Shown piece after piece: positions 34,804 through 43,067 of a DNA stretch of 64,000 nt; position 1 is the first letter of the stretch; each line of letters starts with the position of its first letter. The position numbers were made by a program, and so were the translations under genes. Below the pieces are notes generated by a model. The model was not told where the DNA came from. It searched no databases and worked only from the letters and a program-made list of their open reading frames with translations. Origin of the DNA: JAXIPB01 sp045403155 (GTDB taxonomy: Bacteria; Actinomycetota; Actinomycetes; Mycobacteriales; Micromonosporaceae); NCBI GenBank assembly GCA_045403155.1, contig JAXIPB010000104.1, positions 1-64,000 on the forward strand, written 5' to 3'.

Positions 34804-34855
34804 ACTATAACTGAGTGAGCCACTCACTCACCAGATTTAACCGCTCACCGGTGAG
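34804..34855 (-). promoter_or_regulatory. TetR operon promoter and operators
   Basis: On the minus strand a TATAGT -10 (34809-34804) lies 6 bases before GTG 34797, implying a leaderless transcript. TGAGTG-AGC-CACTCA (34812-34826) sits in the spacer, and a second perfect palindrome CTCACCGGTGAG lies at 34844-34855. Both share the GTGAG half-site, so both may bind the TetR protein. Confidence 0.6.
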
Positions 34856-34859
34856 TTGG

Positions 34860-35759
34860 CTACCTGCCGGTCGTGGTCAACGTGCGCGTACGCGCCTTGC
34901 GACGCACCGCTCGCTTCGACGTGGTCGGTTGGGCACCGGGGAGGATGCGGTGAGCGCCGGACCTGGCCGACACACCGTAAGGGGTGGTGTACGCCGGGAC
35001 CGAGCTTCCGGGACTCATCGCCGCGGGGCGTGGCGCGGAGGCGCCCGCTCGATGACGCGTCATGGCAACAGAGGCCACCGCGAGAACTGCGCCGCCAGCG
35101 GCGTCGATGAGGTAGTGGTTGGCGGTCGCCATGATGACCAAAAGGGTCACTAGGACGTGAAGGCCGCTGACCGTTTGGGCCAACCTACCGCTGGCGATCG
35201 TGGCCAGGATCAGGCTGACCCACAGGGCCCACCCGATGTGCAGCGACGGCATCGCCGCGAGTTGGTTGACGTGTGAAACCAGCGGCGAGCCCCACGATCC
35301 CCACGTGCGGTCGAGAACGACCGTGTCGGTGAAGCCAAGGTCTGTAACAAGCCGCGGCGGCGCAACGGGATAGACCGCGAAGCAGATGAGGCTTACAACA
35401 TTGAGCAGAATGAATGACGTCCGCGCCCAGGAGTAGGTGGCTGGCCGGCGAAGGTAGAGCCAGACCAGCAAGGCGAAGGAACTGACGATATACGTGAGGG
35501 CGTACTCGTAGTTCGCCGCGACCCGCAGCGCACCGCGGGGGACCAACCACTGATTGAGTCCAAGTTCGATGTCGATATGGAGGGAGCGTTCCAGATCGAA
35601 CAGCCACCGGCTGTGCTCGAACGCGGCCCGGTTCCTGCCGGCCCACTCGATGCTCGTCAGGGCCACGTAGACGGCGAGGACCGTGAGCCATATTGCCAAC
35701 TCCCGCCGCAACTGGGGTCGCGGGCTGGTGCCGTGCGCCGTGGGGCCGCGGACACTCAT
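34860..35759 (-). CDS. PAP2-superfamily membrane protein (inositolphosphotransferase-like)
   Basis: 299 residues from ATG 35759. About six membrane helices carry the PAP2_3 (Aur1/Ipt1-type) motifs: VAPPRLVTDLGF, then LAAMPSLHIGWALWVSL (the SxxH box with catalytic His), and IMATANHYLIDAAGG (the second His and Asp). This family transfers phospho-head groups or removes phosphate from lipids at the membrane. The last 60 residues form a basic Arg/Lys-rich tail. It lies beside the desaturase and glycan cluster, so a lipid envelope role is plausible but inferred. Confidence 0.85.
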   Translation of the reverse strand: MSVRGPTAHGTSPRPQLRRELAIWLTVLAVYVALTSIEWAGRNRAAFEHSRWLFDLERSLHIDIELGLNQWLVPRGALRVAANYEYALTYIVSSFALLVWLYLRRPATYSWARTSFILLNVVSLICFAVYPVAPPRLVTDLGFTDTVVLDRTWGSWGSPLVSHVNQLAAMPSLHIGWALWVSLILATIASGRLAQTVSGLHVLVTLLVIMATANHYLIDAAGGAVLAVASVAMTRHRAGASAPRPAAMSPGSSVPAYTTPYGVSARSGAHRILPGAQPTTSKRAVRRKARTRTLTTTGR

Positions 35760-35824
35760 TCTTCGACTTTTAGCAGGTCAGGCCGGCGCCTGAAGGTGAT
35801 CCGGCGAACCCTCGAGTTGGGGCG

Positions 35825-35870
35825 CAGCGCGGCGTATTCTGGCGCGACACCAGCGCGGCGTATTCTGGCG
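35825..35870. repeat. Two direct repeats of 20 bases
   Basis: CAGCGCGGCGTATTCTGGCG occurs at 35825-35844 and 35851-35870, a 26-base period, in the gap between the PAP2 gene and the desaturase stop. Such iterons could bind a regulator or be a simple duplication. Confidence 0.6.
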
Positions 35871-35970
35871 GGGCGGCAGGCGGTTACGGCGACAATGTAC
35901 GGCTTCTGCCGGTATGGCTGGTTCGCTACACCTGCCGGCGCGTCTTGTCGCCTCGCTGCGGGGAGCCGCC

Positions 35971-37032
35971 TCAGCCGGGCGCAGGGGCCCGCAGCGCTTG
36001 GCCCACGGCGTGCAGATGGCGCAGGGCCTGGGCGTAGGAGCGGACGAGCGAGGTCTCCAGGTACGACACGCCGTGCTGCTGGCAGAAGGCGCGGACGAGC
36101 GGCTGCGACCTTCGCAGGTTGGGCCGCGGCATGCTCGGGAACAGGTGGTGCTCGATCTGATAGTTCAGCCCGCCGAGCAGGTAGTCGAACAGCCAGCTGC
36201 CCCGGACGTTGCGGGACGTGAGCACCTGACGGCGCAGGTAGTCCGCCTCCTCGCCGGCGGTGAGCATCGGCATGCCCTTATGGTTGGGCGCGAAAGACAG
36301 GCCCAGGTAGAGGCCGAACAGTCCCTGTTGGACGATCAGGAAGACGAGCGCCTTCAGTGGTGACAGCACCATCAGCAGCAGGGTCAGGTAGCCGATAAGG
36401 TGCAGGGCAAGCAGGACCGTCTCGGATGGCCGGTGACGCAGTCCACGGTGGGCAAGGGCCCGGACACTCGACACGTGCAGCTGGACCGCTTCGAGCAGTA
36501 GGAGCGGCAGGAAGAAGTATCGCTGGTGCCGGGCGATGAAGCGGACCAGCCCGGTCTTAGCGCCGGCCTGCGCTGTGGTGAAGGCCAGCGCACCGATCTT
36601 GACGTCGGGGTCCCGCTCCTCGTGGTTCGGGTGGGCGTGGTGGCGGTTGTGCTTGTCGACCCACCAGCCGTAGCTGAGCCCGATGGCCAGGTTGCCATGC
36701 AGGATGCCGGCCACGTAGTTGGCCCGCCCGGTTCGGAAGATCTGCCGGTGCCCGGCGTCGTGTCCGATGAAGCCGAGCTGGGCGAAGACGAACGAGAGGA
36801 ACGCGGCCACGATCAACTGCCACCACGAGTCGCCGAGGCCGACGAAGGCCGCCCAACCGCCGACGAGCAGCGCCCCCGTCACGATCATTTTCGCGATGTA
36901 GTAGCCGCGGCGCCTGTTGAGCAGGCCAGCGCCCTTCACCTCACGGAGCAGGGCGCTGTAGTCGCTGCCGCGGGGCGCGTCGATCGTCGCGGTGTTGGAG
37001 GTACGGGGACGTGTGATTGACGTAACCGCCAT
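35971..37032 (-). CDS. Membrane fatty acid desaturase (linoleoyl/acyl-lipid type)
   Basis: 353 residues from ATG 37032 (GAAGGGA upstream). Three histidine boxes hold the di-iron centre: GHDAGHRQIF (about residue 90), DKHNRHHAHPNHEERDPD (about 125) and YQIEHHLFPSMPRPNLR (about 305; the QxxHH form). Four helices sit between. The QxxHH third box marks front-end or delta-6-like acyl desaturases. It needs oxygen and an electron donor, for which no ferredoxin gene is seen nearby. A second desaturase lies at 41837. Confidence 0.93.
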   Translation of the reverse strand: MAVTSITRPRTSNTATIDAPRGSDYSALLREVKGAGLLNRRRGYYIAKMIVTGALLVGGWAAFVGLGDSWWQLIVAAFLSFVFAQLGFIGHDAGHRQIFRTGRANYVAGILHGNLAIGLSYGWWVDKHNRHHAHPNHEERDPDVKIGALAFTTAQAGAKTGLVRFIARHQRYFFLPLLLLEAVQLHVSSVRALAHRGLRHRPSETVLLALHLIGYLTLLLMVLSPLKALVFLIVQQGLFGLYLGLSFAPNHKGMPMLTAGEEADYLRRQVLTSRNVRGSWLFDYLLGGLNYQIEHHLFPSMPRPNLRRSQPLVRAFCQQHGVSYLETSLVRSYAQALRHLHAVGQALRAPAPG

Positions 37033-37184
37033 ATGGGGAATCCCTTCGGTGACGCGGCTGAAGAATCTGTGCCTCGTCGCCGGGGAATGCGCGGGAGACG
37101 GGGTGCCGCGGCGTGACCGCGGCTCATTTCGCAACGGTAGCACTGGTGGGCGGCCCTGCGGTTGCGCTCGGCCGTCTGGGTGGG

Positions 37185-38651
37185 TCAGATCGCATCCATG
37201 TGACCGAGCAGCTCCGACAGGTGCACCTGGGCGAATCCGATCGACCGGTCGCTGATGCCGTAGGGGATGGTGACGACGCCGTCGCGCAGGAGCGCGCCGC
37301 AGCTGTACACGACGTTGGGCACGTACCCGTCGCGCTCGCCCCCGGCCGCGCTCAGCAGCGGGTGGGTCAGGGTGGCCTGGACGATGGACGGATCGGCGAG
37401 ACTGAGCAGTATGGCGCCGATGCTGTATACGCGCATGGGGCCGACGCCGTGGGTGAGGACGAGCCACCCGTCGGCTGTTTCTATAGGTGGTCCGCAATTG
37501 CCGACCTGGATGGCCTCCCAACCGCGTCGCGGCAGCTGCAGCGGCGCGGAGTCGGACCAGATCCGGAGATCGCCGGAGAATGCGATGGACGTACTCTCGC
37601 GGTCCCAACGGGTAAGCGCAGCGTATCGACCGCCAATCCGGCGGGGAAACAACGCCATGCCCTTGTTCTGGGCCGCCTGCCCGGCCACGGGCGAGACGTA
37701 GAACTGGCGGAAGTCCTTCGTCGCGAACACCTGGGGTGTGATGTCCGCACCGTCGAAGGCGGTGTAGGTGCCGTAGTACGTGATGTCGCCGTCGTCCTCG
37801 ACCAGCCGGACGACCCGCGCGTCCTCCATCCCATGGCTCTCCACGGCCGCGCGCGGCCAGAGGAGACGTTCACTCACGCTCACGTCCGCCGGAAACTCGA
37901 TGTCGTACGTGGCGGCCGCGACGCGGGCGATGATCTCGATGGCGTGCTGACCGCGCTGGCGGTTGAGCGTGTGTTCGTGGGTGGCGGTGAGCCGATCGGC
38001 GAGCTGGTCGGGGGTGAAAGTCTCGGGCAGCCCTCGAAGGATTGTCTCCGCCTCATCGGCGCCGAGGTCGGCGAGCCTCGCGAGGAAGCCGTCGCGCTGG
38101 ATGAACGCGGCTGGGCGGTGGGCACCGGTCCCGAGCAGGGGTGCGGCCTCGTCGACGCGCAGCGTCGATCCCGGTCCCACGATCCCGGTCCGGAAGCCGA
38201 TCGAGGAGATGTGTCCCTCGCCGACGCACCGCACCACCAACAGGAAGCGGATCTCGTCGGCGGCGAGCCCCGACTGATCGGGATGGGCAACCATCGAGGG
38301 ATTGAACAGGGCGGCACCTTCGGGCGCGTACTCCTTGGTGAAACAGGCACCGACCAGCATCCGTCGCTCGGCCGAGAGGCGGCGGCGTCCGATGCGGTCC
38401 GCGTCGATGACGGCGAAGTTGTCGGAGAATGCCTGCATGAGATCCCGGTGCCGGCCGCGGAAGTTGGCGACGACGGTCGCGGCGAGCTCCACCACCTCCT
38501 CGTCGCTGAGCGCGAGGATCCGGGCCAGGACGTCATTGGCCCGGGACCGACTTCCAGGTTGCTCCTCGCCGGGGACGAAGAGCTGCGCGATCACACGCCG
38601 GCGGTCGGGATCGATGCGATGCCCGATGCGGTGCGCCAGCTCAACGACCAC
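37185..38651 (-). CDS. GH130-family glycoside phosphorylase (mannoside-type)
   Basis: 488 residues from ATG 38651. The five-bladed propeller of GH130 is evident, with VGACFTKEYAPEGAALFNPS near residue 105, ESHGMEDARVVRLVEDDGD near 270 and YYGTYTAFDG right after. Then ATKDFRQF, the KGMALFPRRIGGRYAALTR region and IETADGWLVLTHGVG follow; the Asp and Arg residues in these blocks are the expected catalytic and phosphate-binding ones. GH130 enzymes phosphorolyse beta-mannosides. Its place beside GT4 enzymes suggests turnover of a mannose-containing glycan. It overlaps the fragment gene upstream by 11 bases. Confidence 0.88.
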   Translation of the reverse strand: MVVELAHRIGHRIDPDRRRVIAQLFVPGEEQPGSRSRANDVLARILALSDEEVVELAATVVANFRGRHRDLMQAFSDNFAVIDADRIGRRRLSAERRMLVGACFTKEYAPEGAALFNPSMVAHPDQSGLAADEIRFLLVVRCVGEGHISSIGFRTGIVGPGSTLRVDEAAPLLGTGAHRPAAFIQRDGFLARLADLGADEAETILRGLPETFTPDQLADRLTATHEHTLNRQRGQHAIEIIARVAAATYDIEFPADVSVSERLLWPRAAVESHGMEDARVVRLVEDDGDITYYGTYTAFDGADITPQVFATKDFRQFYVSPVAGQAAQNKGMALFPRRIGGRYAALTRWDRESTSIAFSGDLRIWSDSAPLQLPRRGWEAIQVGNCGPPIETADGWLVLTHGVGPMRVYSIGAILLSLADPSIVQATLTHPLLSAAGGERDGYVPNVVYSCGALLRDGVVTIPYGISDRSIGFAQVHLSELLGHMDAI

Positions 38652-38943
38652 GCGACGACCCGTCCAGCCGCCGCCCGTGCTGGAGGGTCGACAGCAGAGC
38701 CAACGTGGATTCCGTCCTCTGGCTCTCGCTGCGCCCCTGTTGGTTCAGGCCATCGGCGCCGCCCCCGGTCTCGTCGTCCACCATGGACACCTTTGCGTCG
38801 TTGTCGCCCAGGAACCAGGCGACGGCGAGATGCGGTCCGTCAGTCCACTGTGGATTCGCGTTGGTGGTCACGCCGCGAGCGGTGCCGACATCGTCGCTGA
38901 GCCGCAGCAGGTGGGTGAAGTTCGGTTCGGGGTAACCCGCCAT
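38641..38943 (-). pseudogene. Internally deleted cluster protein (N- and C-termini joined)
   Basis: 100 codons from ATG 38943. The start PNFTHLLRLSDDVGTARG matches the N-terminus of a protein of about 350-400 residues that I recall between the GT4 and GH130 genes of actinomycetes. The end AVAWFLGDNDAKVSMVDDET, GGADGLNQQGRSESQ and ESTLALLSTLQHGR matches its C-terminus. The middle is missing but the frame is kept. The flanking genes stay tightly packed (2 bases from the GT4 stop, overlap with GH130), so the deletion is internal and clean. Confidence 0.65.
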
Positions 38944-38945
38944 GC

Positions 38946-40097
38946 TCAGACCGTCGCCCCGTTGGTCAGCAACCGGCCGGACCGAGCGCCGTCGGCGAGC
39001 AACTGATGGGCCAGGCGCCGGTAGGTCCCCGCGACGGTTCCCCACGACATCGCCGGCGCGAGCCGGCGGGCCTCGTCGGACATACGCCGGGCCAGGTCCA
39101 GATCGGTGAGGACGCGGTACATGGCGTCGCCGATCGCCGGTCCGTCGTAGTGCGGCACCAGGATCCCCGCTCCGCTGGAGAGCACCTCGACGGCGTGGGG
39201 AAATCTCGTTGCGATGACTGGCTTTCCCGCGGCGATGGCCTCGACCAGGACGCCCGATGTCACCTGTTCACGCGAGTCGTACGGCAGGAGCACGACACTT
39301 GCCTGGCGGACCATGGCGGCCAGCGCCTGCTCATCGAGGTAGGCGCCTGGGAAGCTCACCAGGTTCGACACTCCGCCCGCCTTGGCCCGCAGGCCGAGCT
39401 GCAGCCGGTACCGCTCGCCCTGCCGCATCCGCACCCGCGGATGGGTCTGGCCGGCCACGACGTAGCGGGGGAGGGGACGGAGCCGCCGGATCCGCTGGAG
39501 CCCGTCGACGGCCCACTCGATGCCCTTGCCCGGGCCGAGCAGTCCCCAGGTGAGGATCAACGGCCGCTCGCCGTCCAGCGGCGAGATCGAGCTGCGGATA
39601 TCGGCGCCGTGCGGGATGACAGAAACCTTGGTCGAGTCGACGCGGTATCCGCGGATGAGGCGGTCCTGCGCGGCGACGGTCATGGTGACGACCGCGTCGG
39701 CGGCCGCGACGACCCGTTCGAGCGTCTGGCGCTGGTGTGGTGTCGGTTCGGCCAGGACGGTGTGGGCCACGACGATGACCGGAATCCGCACGGCCTCGAG
39801 CACTTCGAGCACGTCCTCACCATCGGCCCCGCTGTATATGCCGTACTCGTGCTGGACGATCGCCACATCGAAGGTGTTGAGGGTCGCCGCGGCGCGCGCC
39901 GCGCGTCCGGCCGTGCGGTCGAGGTGGGCGACCACATGAGGCCTGGCAGACCTGGTCGGCCCGTCGACCACGCGTACGACGCCGCCCCCGTCGCCCGAGC
40001 CGGGCGTCGTCAGGCTGCGAAGCATCGCGTCCGAGAACGTCGCGAGGCCGCACTGCGTCGGCGGATACGTACTGAGAAGGCCATAGGCGACAGACAA
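38946..40097 (-). CDS. GT4-family glycosyltransferase
   Basis: 383 residues from ATG 40097. GLLSTYPPTQCGLATFSDAM is the nucleotide-sugar transferase start (CGLATF). The N-terminal fold includes VAIVQHEYGIYSGADGEDVL. The C-terminal Rossmann domain has LTWGLLGPGKGIEWAVDGLQ and the EQVTSGVLVEAIAAGKPVIA segment (E-x7-E-type donor site). It is the first gene of the minus-strand glycan operon and is divergent from another GT4 gene at 40306. The sugar and acceptor are unknown; mannose is suggested by the GH130 neighbour. Confidence 0.9.
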   Translation of the reverse strand: MSVAYGLLSTYPPTQCGLATFSDAMLRSLTTPGSGDGGGVVRVVDGPTRSARPHVVAHLDRTAGRAARAAATLNTFDVAIVQHEYGIYSGADGEDVLEVLEAVRIPVIVVAHTVLAEPTPHQRQTLERVVAAADAVVTMTVAAQDRLIRGYRVDSTKVSVIPHGADIRSSISPLDGERPLILTWGLLGPGKGIEWAVDGLQRIRRLRPLPRYVVAGQTHPRVRMRQGERYRLQLGLRAKAGGVSNLVSFPGAYLDEQALAAMVRQASVVLLPYDSREQVTSGVLVEAIAAGKPVIATRFPHAVEVLSSGAGILVPHYDGPAIGDAMYRVLTDLDLARRMSDEARRLAPAMSWGTVAGTYRRLAHQLLADGARSGRLLTNGATV

Positions 40098-40305
40098 CAG
40101 GAAACCGCCTTCCGGTGGGCACAGGCCGACCGGTCATCGAGCGTGTCGGGTCGTCGTCCCGCTGGCCGACTCGTTCACTCCGCCGGCATGCACGCCGCGG
40201 GACTTTGAACCCGCAGGCTGGCTGGGGCTCGTGCCACTATAGCACGCCCGATCGGAACCCTCGCACATCCACTGTGGACAATCGTTTTCGCGGTAGGGTG
40301 TGGCC

Positions 40306-41322
40306 ATGAGATTGGCAGTGCTCGGTCCTGTGGCGTGGCGCACACCGCCGAGAGCCTACGGCCCATGGGAGAGCGTCGTCTCCCTGCTCGTCGATGGCCT
40401 CGTCGCCCGTGGCGTCGATGTGACGCTCTTCGCCACCCTCGACTCAGAGACATCGGCAGAACTGGATGGGGTCTGCACCCATCCGTACGGCGAGGACCCG
40501 TCCATGGACGGCCGGATCTGGGAGGCGCTGCACACGGCCCACTGCCTGGGCCGCAGCGGTGAGTTCGATCTCGTGCACAACCACCTCGACTGGCTGCCGC
40601 TGGCGATGAGCCGGTTCTCGTCCTGCCCCATGGTCACCACGATCCACGGATTCGGCGACAGCCGGATCCTGCCCGCGTACGCGCGGGCCCGGTCCGCGTT
40701 CGTGTCCATCTCCGACGCCGACCGGTCACCGCGGCTGCGGTACGAGGCCACCGTGCACCATGGCGTCGATGAGCGCCAGTGGCCGTTCGCGGCAACCGGC
40801 GGCGACCACCTTGTGAGTTTCGGGCGGATTCATCCGGACAAGGCCACCGCGGATGCTATCGAGATCGCCCGCCTCTGCGACATGCGGCTCGTCATCGGAG
40901 GACCGGTCCAGGATGCTCCGTACTACCGGGAAATGGTGGAGCCGCACATCGACGGCAACCGCGTGACGTACCTCGGCAACGTGGGCGGCGCGGACCGGGC
41001 TCGTGTCCTGGGCGGTGCGGCCGCGCTGCTGCATCCCCTGGGTTTCGCCGAACCGTTCGGCCTTTCCGTCGTCGAGTCCATGATGTGCGGCACACCGGTC
41101 GTGGCGTACCGTCGCGGTGCGTTGCCCGAGATCGTCGACGACGGACGCACCGGCTTCCTCGTCGACGATGTCCATTCCGCGGTGGCGGCGGTGCAGGCGG
41201 TGCTGCGGATGGATCGCGGGGTCGTCGCCGCCACGGCGCGTCGACGCTTCTCCGTCGACCGGATGGTCGACGAGTACCTCGCCGTATATGAGCGCGTGAT
41301 TGAACATCCTCAGTTTGCTTAG
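40306..41322 (+). CDS. GT4-family glycosyltransferase
   Basis: 338 residues from ATG 40306 with GTAGGG upstream (GTG 40300 possible). RLAVLGPVAWRTPPRAYGPW and ESVVSLLVDGLVARGVDVTL are the typical GT4 start (UDP/GDP-sugar type, RTPPxxYGPxE). VSFGRIHPDKATADAIEIA and the donor-site HPLGFAEPFGLSVVESMMCG follow, then TPVVAYRRGALPEIV. The protein is shorter than most GT4s but has both lobes. The 200-base divergent gap to the other GT4 gene probably carries both promoters. Confidence 0.92.
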   Translation: MRLAVLGPVAWRTPPRAYGPWESVVSLLVDGLVARGVDVTLFATLDSETSAELDGVCTHPYGEDPSMDGRIWEALHTAHCLGRSGEFDLVHNHLDWLPLAMSRFSSCPMVTTIHGFGDSRILPAYARARSAFVSISDADRSPRLRYEATVHHGVDERQWPFAATGGDHLVSFGRIHPDKATADAIEIARLCDMRLVIGGPVQDAPYYREMVEPHIDGNRVTYLGNVGGADRARVLGGAAALLHPLGFAEPFGLSVVESMMCGTPVVAYRRGALPEIVDDGRTGFLVDDVHSAVAAVQAVLRMDRGVVAATARRRFSVDRMVDEYLAVYERVIEHPQFA

Positions 41323-41453
41323 GGCCGGCTGGCTGATGCGGCGGCTACCGGCTTGTGGCCGATTGGGTGCACGGTAAGCTCCGATGCGCCGGCTGGCCTG
41401 GTCATCGGCGGGCCTGGTGTCGGCCGGGTTGGGGCCCGTTGAGAGGAGCGGCT

Positions 41454-41810
41454 GTGACGAGGACAACGACGAAGGTGTTGGCCGGCGTCGCCGTCGCCGC
41501 TCTCGCCGCCGCAGGCGTGGCCGCCGCCGTGAATTATCGCCGGGGGCAGAATCCCGATCGCGAGCAACGCGCCCATCTGGATGAGCTGGATGCCCGGCTC
41601 GATGTGGCCGAGAGACTCGGGAGCGAAACCCCAGCGGGCGGCATCGGGCGGATCCTCGATGGCCTTCAGCGCAATCGTGGTATCTCGGTGGGGCGCTTAC
41701 GGAGTTGGATCGCCGGAATGAGGCAGGGGACGTTGAGCCCGGAGCAGGCGATCGGGGCCGAGAGCGACTTCGGCACCTTGGAACGGGAGGCGGATCAGGG
41801 CGGAGTGTAG
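41454..41810 (+). CDS. Small membrane-anchored protein, unknown
   Basis: 118 residues from GTG 41454 behind GAGAGGAGCGG. TTTKVLAGVAVAALAAAGVA is a single N-terminal hydrophobic helix, followed by a charged helical part with RRGQNPDREQRAHLDELDAR and ESDFGTLEREADQGGV. No known domain. It lies between the GT4 and the second desaturase (convergent). Confidence 0.6.
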   Translation: MTRTTTKVLAGVAVAALAAAGVAAAVNYRRGQNPDREQRAHLDELDARLDVAERLGSETPAGGIGRILDGLQRNRGISVGRLRSWIAGMRQGTLSPEQAIGAESDFGTLEREADQGGV

Positions 41811-41836
41811 GCCCGTCGTATGGGTACGACCCCTCT

Positions 41837-42826
41837 CTAACGCGACGGCCCGACGACAGGACGAATGCCTTCCGGGCTGGTAAGGCGTCGTGCCTCGAAT
41901 CGTTGCGGCACCGGCCAACGCACGTCGAATACCCAGCCGGCCTTCTCGAGGAGCCGGATGAGTCTGGCGGACGGGTCCAGCTGGCCGCGAAGGACGCCGT
42001 GTCGGGCGCAGGTGGGGTCGGCGTGGTGGGAGTTGTGCCAGCTCTCCCCGAACGAGATGATCGCCAGCGGCCAGAAGTTGGCGGCGCGGTCGTCGGCGCG
42101 CGTGGCGAACGGGCGTTGCCCGTACACGTGACAGATCGAGTTGATCGACCAGGTGACGTGGTGCAACAGGGCGATGCGGACCAGGCTCGCCCAGAAGAAC
42201 GCGGTCAGCGCGCCGTACCACGACCAGGTCAGCAATCCGCCCAGCACCGGCGGGGCGAGCACGGACACCACGGCGAGCGTTGGGAACAGTCGGTCCACCC
42301 TGCTGATGTCGCGGTCGGCGATCAGGTCCGGGGCGACGCGGGCCCGATTGGTGGACTGTCGCCGGAACAGCCAGCCGCAATGGGCGAAGAACAGCCCCTT
42401 GGCGAGCCCGGCGACGGTAGTGCCGTAGCGCCATGGGGAGTGTGGGTCGCCCTCGCGGTCGGCGTAGGCGTGGTGGCGTCGGTGGTCGGCGACCCATTGA
42501 ATGATTGCGCCTTCCATCGATAGTGATCCGGCCACGGCCAGGGTGACCCGCAGCCAACGCACGGCTTTGAACGAACCGTGGGTAATGTGGCGGTGCAAGC
42601 CAACGGCCACGCCGAAACCGGTCGCGACGTATGCCACGAGGCCGATGGTCAAGTCCAACCAGGACAGACCCCGGCCCCAGGCAATTGGCACGGCCGCAAC
42701 CAGCGCCAGGAATGGAACGACCACGCCCACAGCGAGCGCGGCCAGAGCCGAGCGTGGCAATGGCTCTTCCAACATCGGTTGACCGACTGCGGACGGTGCC
42801 CTACCGGGCAGATCAACGACAACCAT
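41837..42826 (-). CDS. Acyl-CoA desaturase (stearoyl-CoA delta-9 type)
   Basis: 329 residues from ATG 42826. The histidine boxes are GLHRHITHGSFKAVRWL, VADHRRHHAYADREGDPHSP and GESWHNSHHADP, exactly the HxxxxH, HxxHH, HxxHH arrangement of delta-9 acyl-CoA desaturases. Four membrane helices surround them. A C-terminal KAGWVFDVRWPVPQRFEA tail is typical of the actinobacterial type. The enzyme adds a double bond to saturated acyl chains with oxygen. Together with the desaturase at 35971 it brackets the glycan genes. Confidence 0.93.
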   Translation of the reverse strand: MVVVDLPGRAPSAVGQPMLEEPLPRSALAALAVGVVVPFLALVAAVPIAWGRGLSWLDLTIGLVAYVATGFGVAVGLHRHITHGSFKAVRWLRVTLAVAGSLSMEGAIIQWVADHRRHHAYADREGDPHSPWRYGTTVAGLAKGLFFAHCGWLFRRQSTNRARVAPDLIADRDISRVDRLFPTLAVVSVLAPPVLGGLLTWSWYGALTAFFWASLVRIALLHHVTWSINSICHVYGQRPFATRADDRAANFWPLAIISFGESWHNSHHADPTCARHGVLRGQLDPSARLIRLLEKAGWVFDVRWPVPQRFEARRLTSPEGIRPVVGPSR

Positions 42827-43067
42827 CTCCGAGGCCCTTCAGGTCGCGCCGCTGCGTGCGGCTGACCGCCAGGGTCCGGAGCGCAACTTGAAGGCAGCGG
42901 TGACGCACCGCGCCGTTTCCAGGATAGACCGTGAACGTTGAAGGCGTCGGCACGCGGCGAGGAAGCCGCGACCTGCACTCGCGTCAGTTACCCCGCTACG
43001 CGCCGGCCGAACCCGTATATGTGTCGGTTTATGTGTTATGGCCGCAAATTCCGTACGACATTGTGTG

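Noticed and set aside
37033..37608. Upstream extension of the desaturase frame
   Set aside because: It is antisense shadow of the GH130 gene; ATG 37032 begins the family-like N-terminus.
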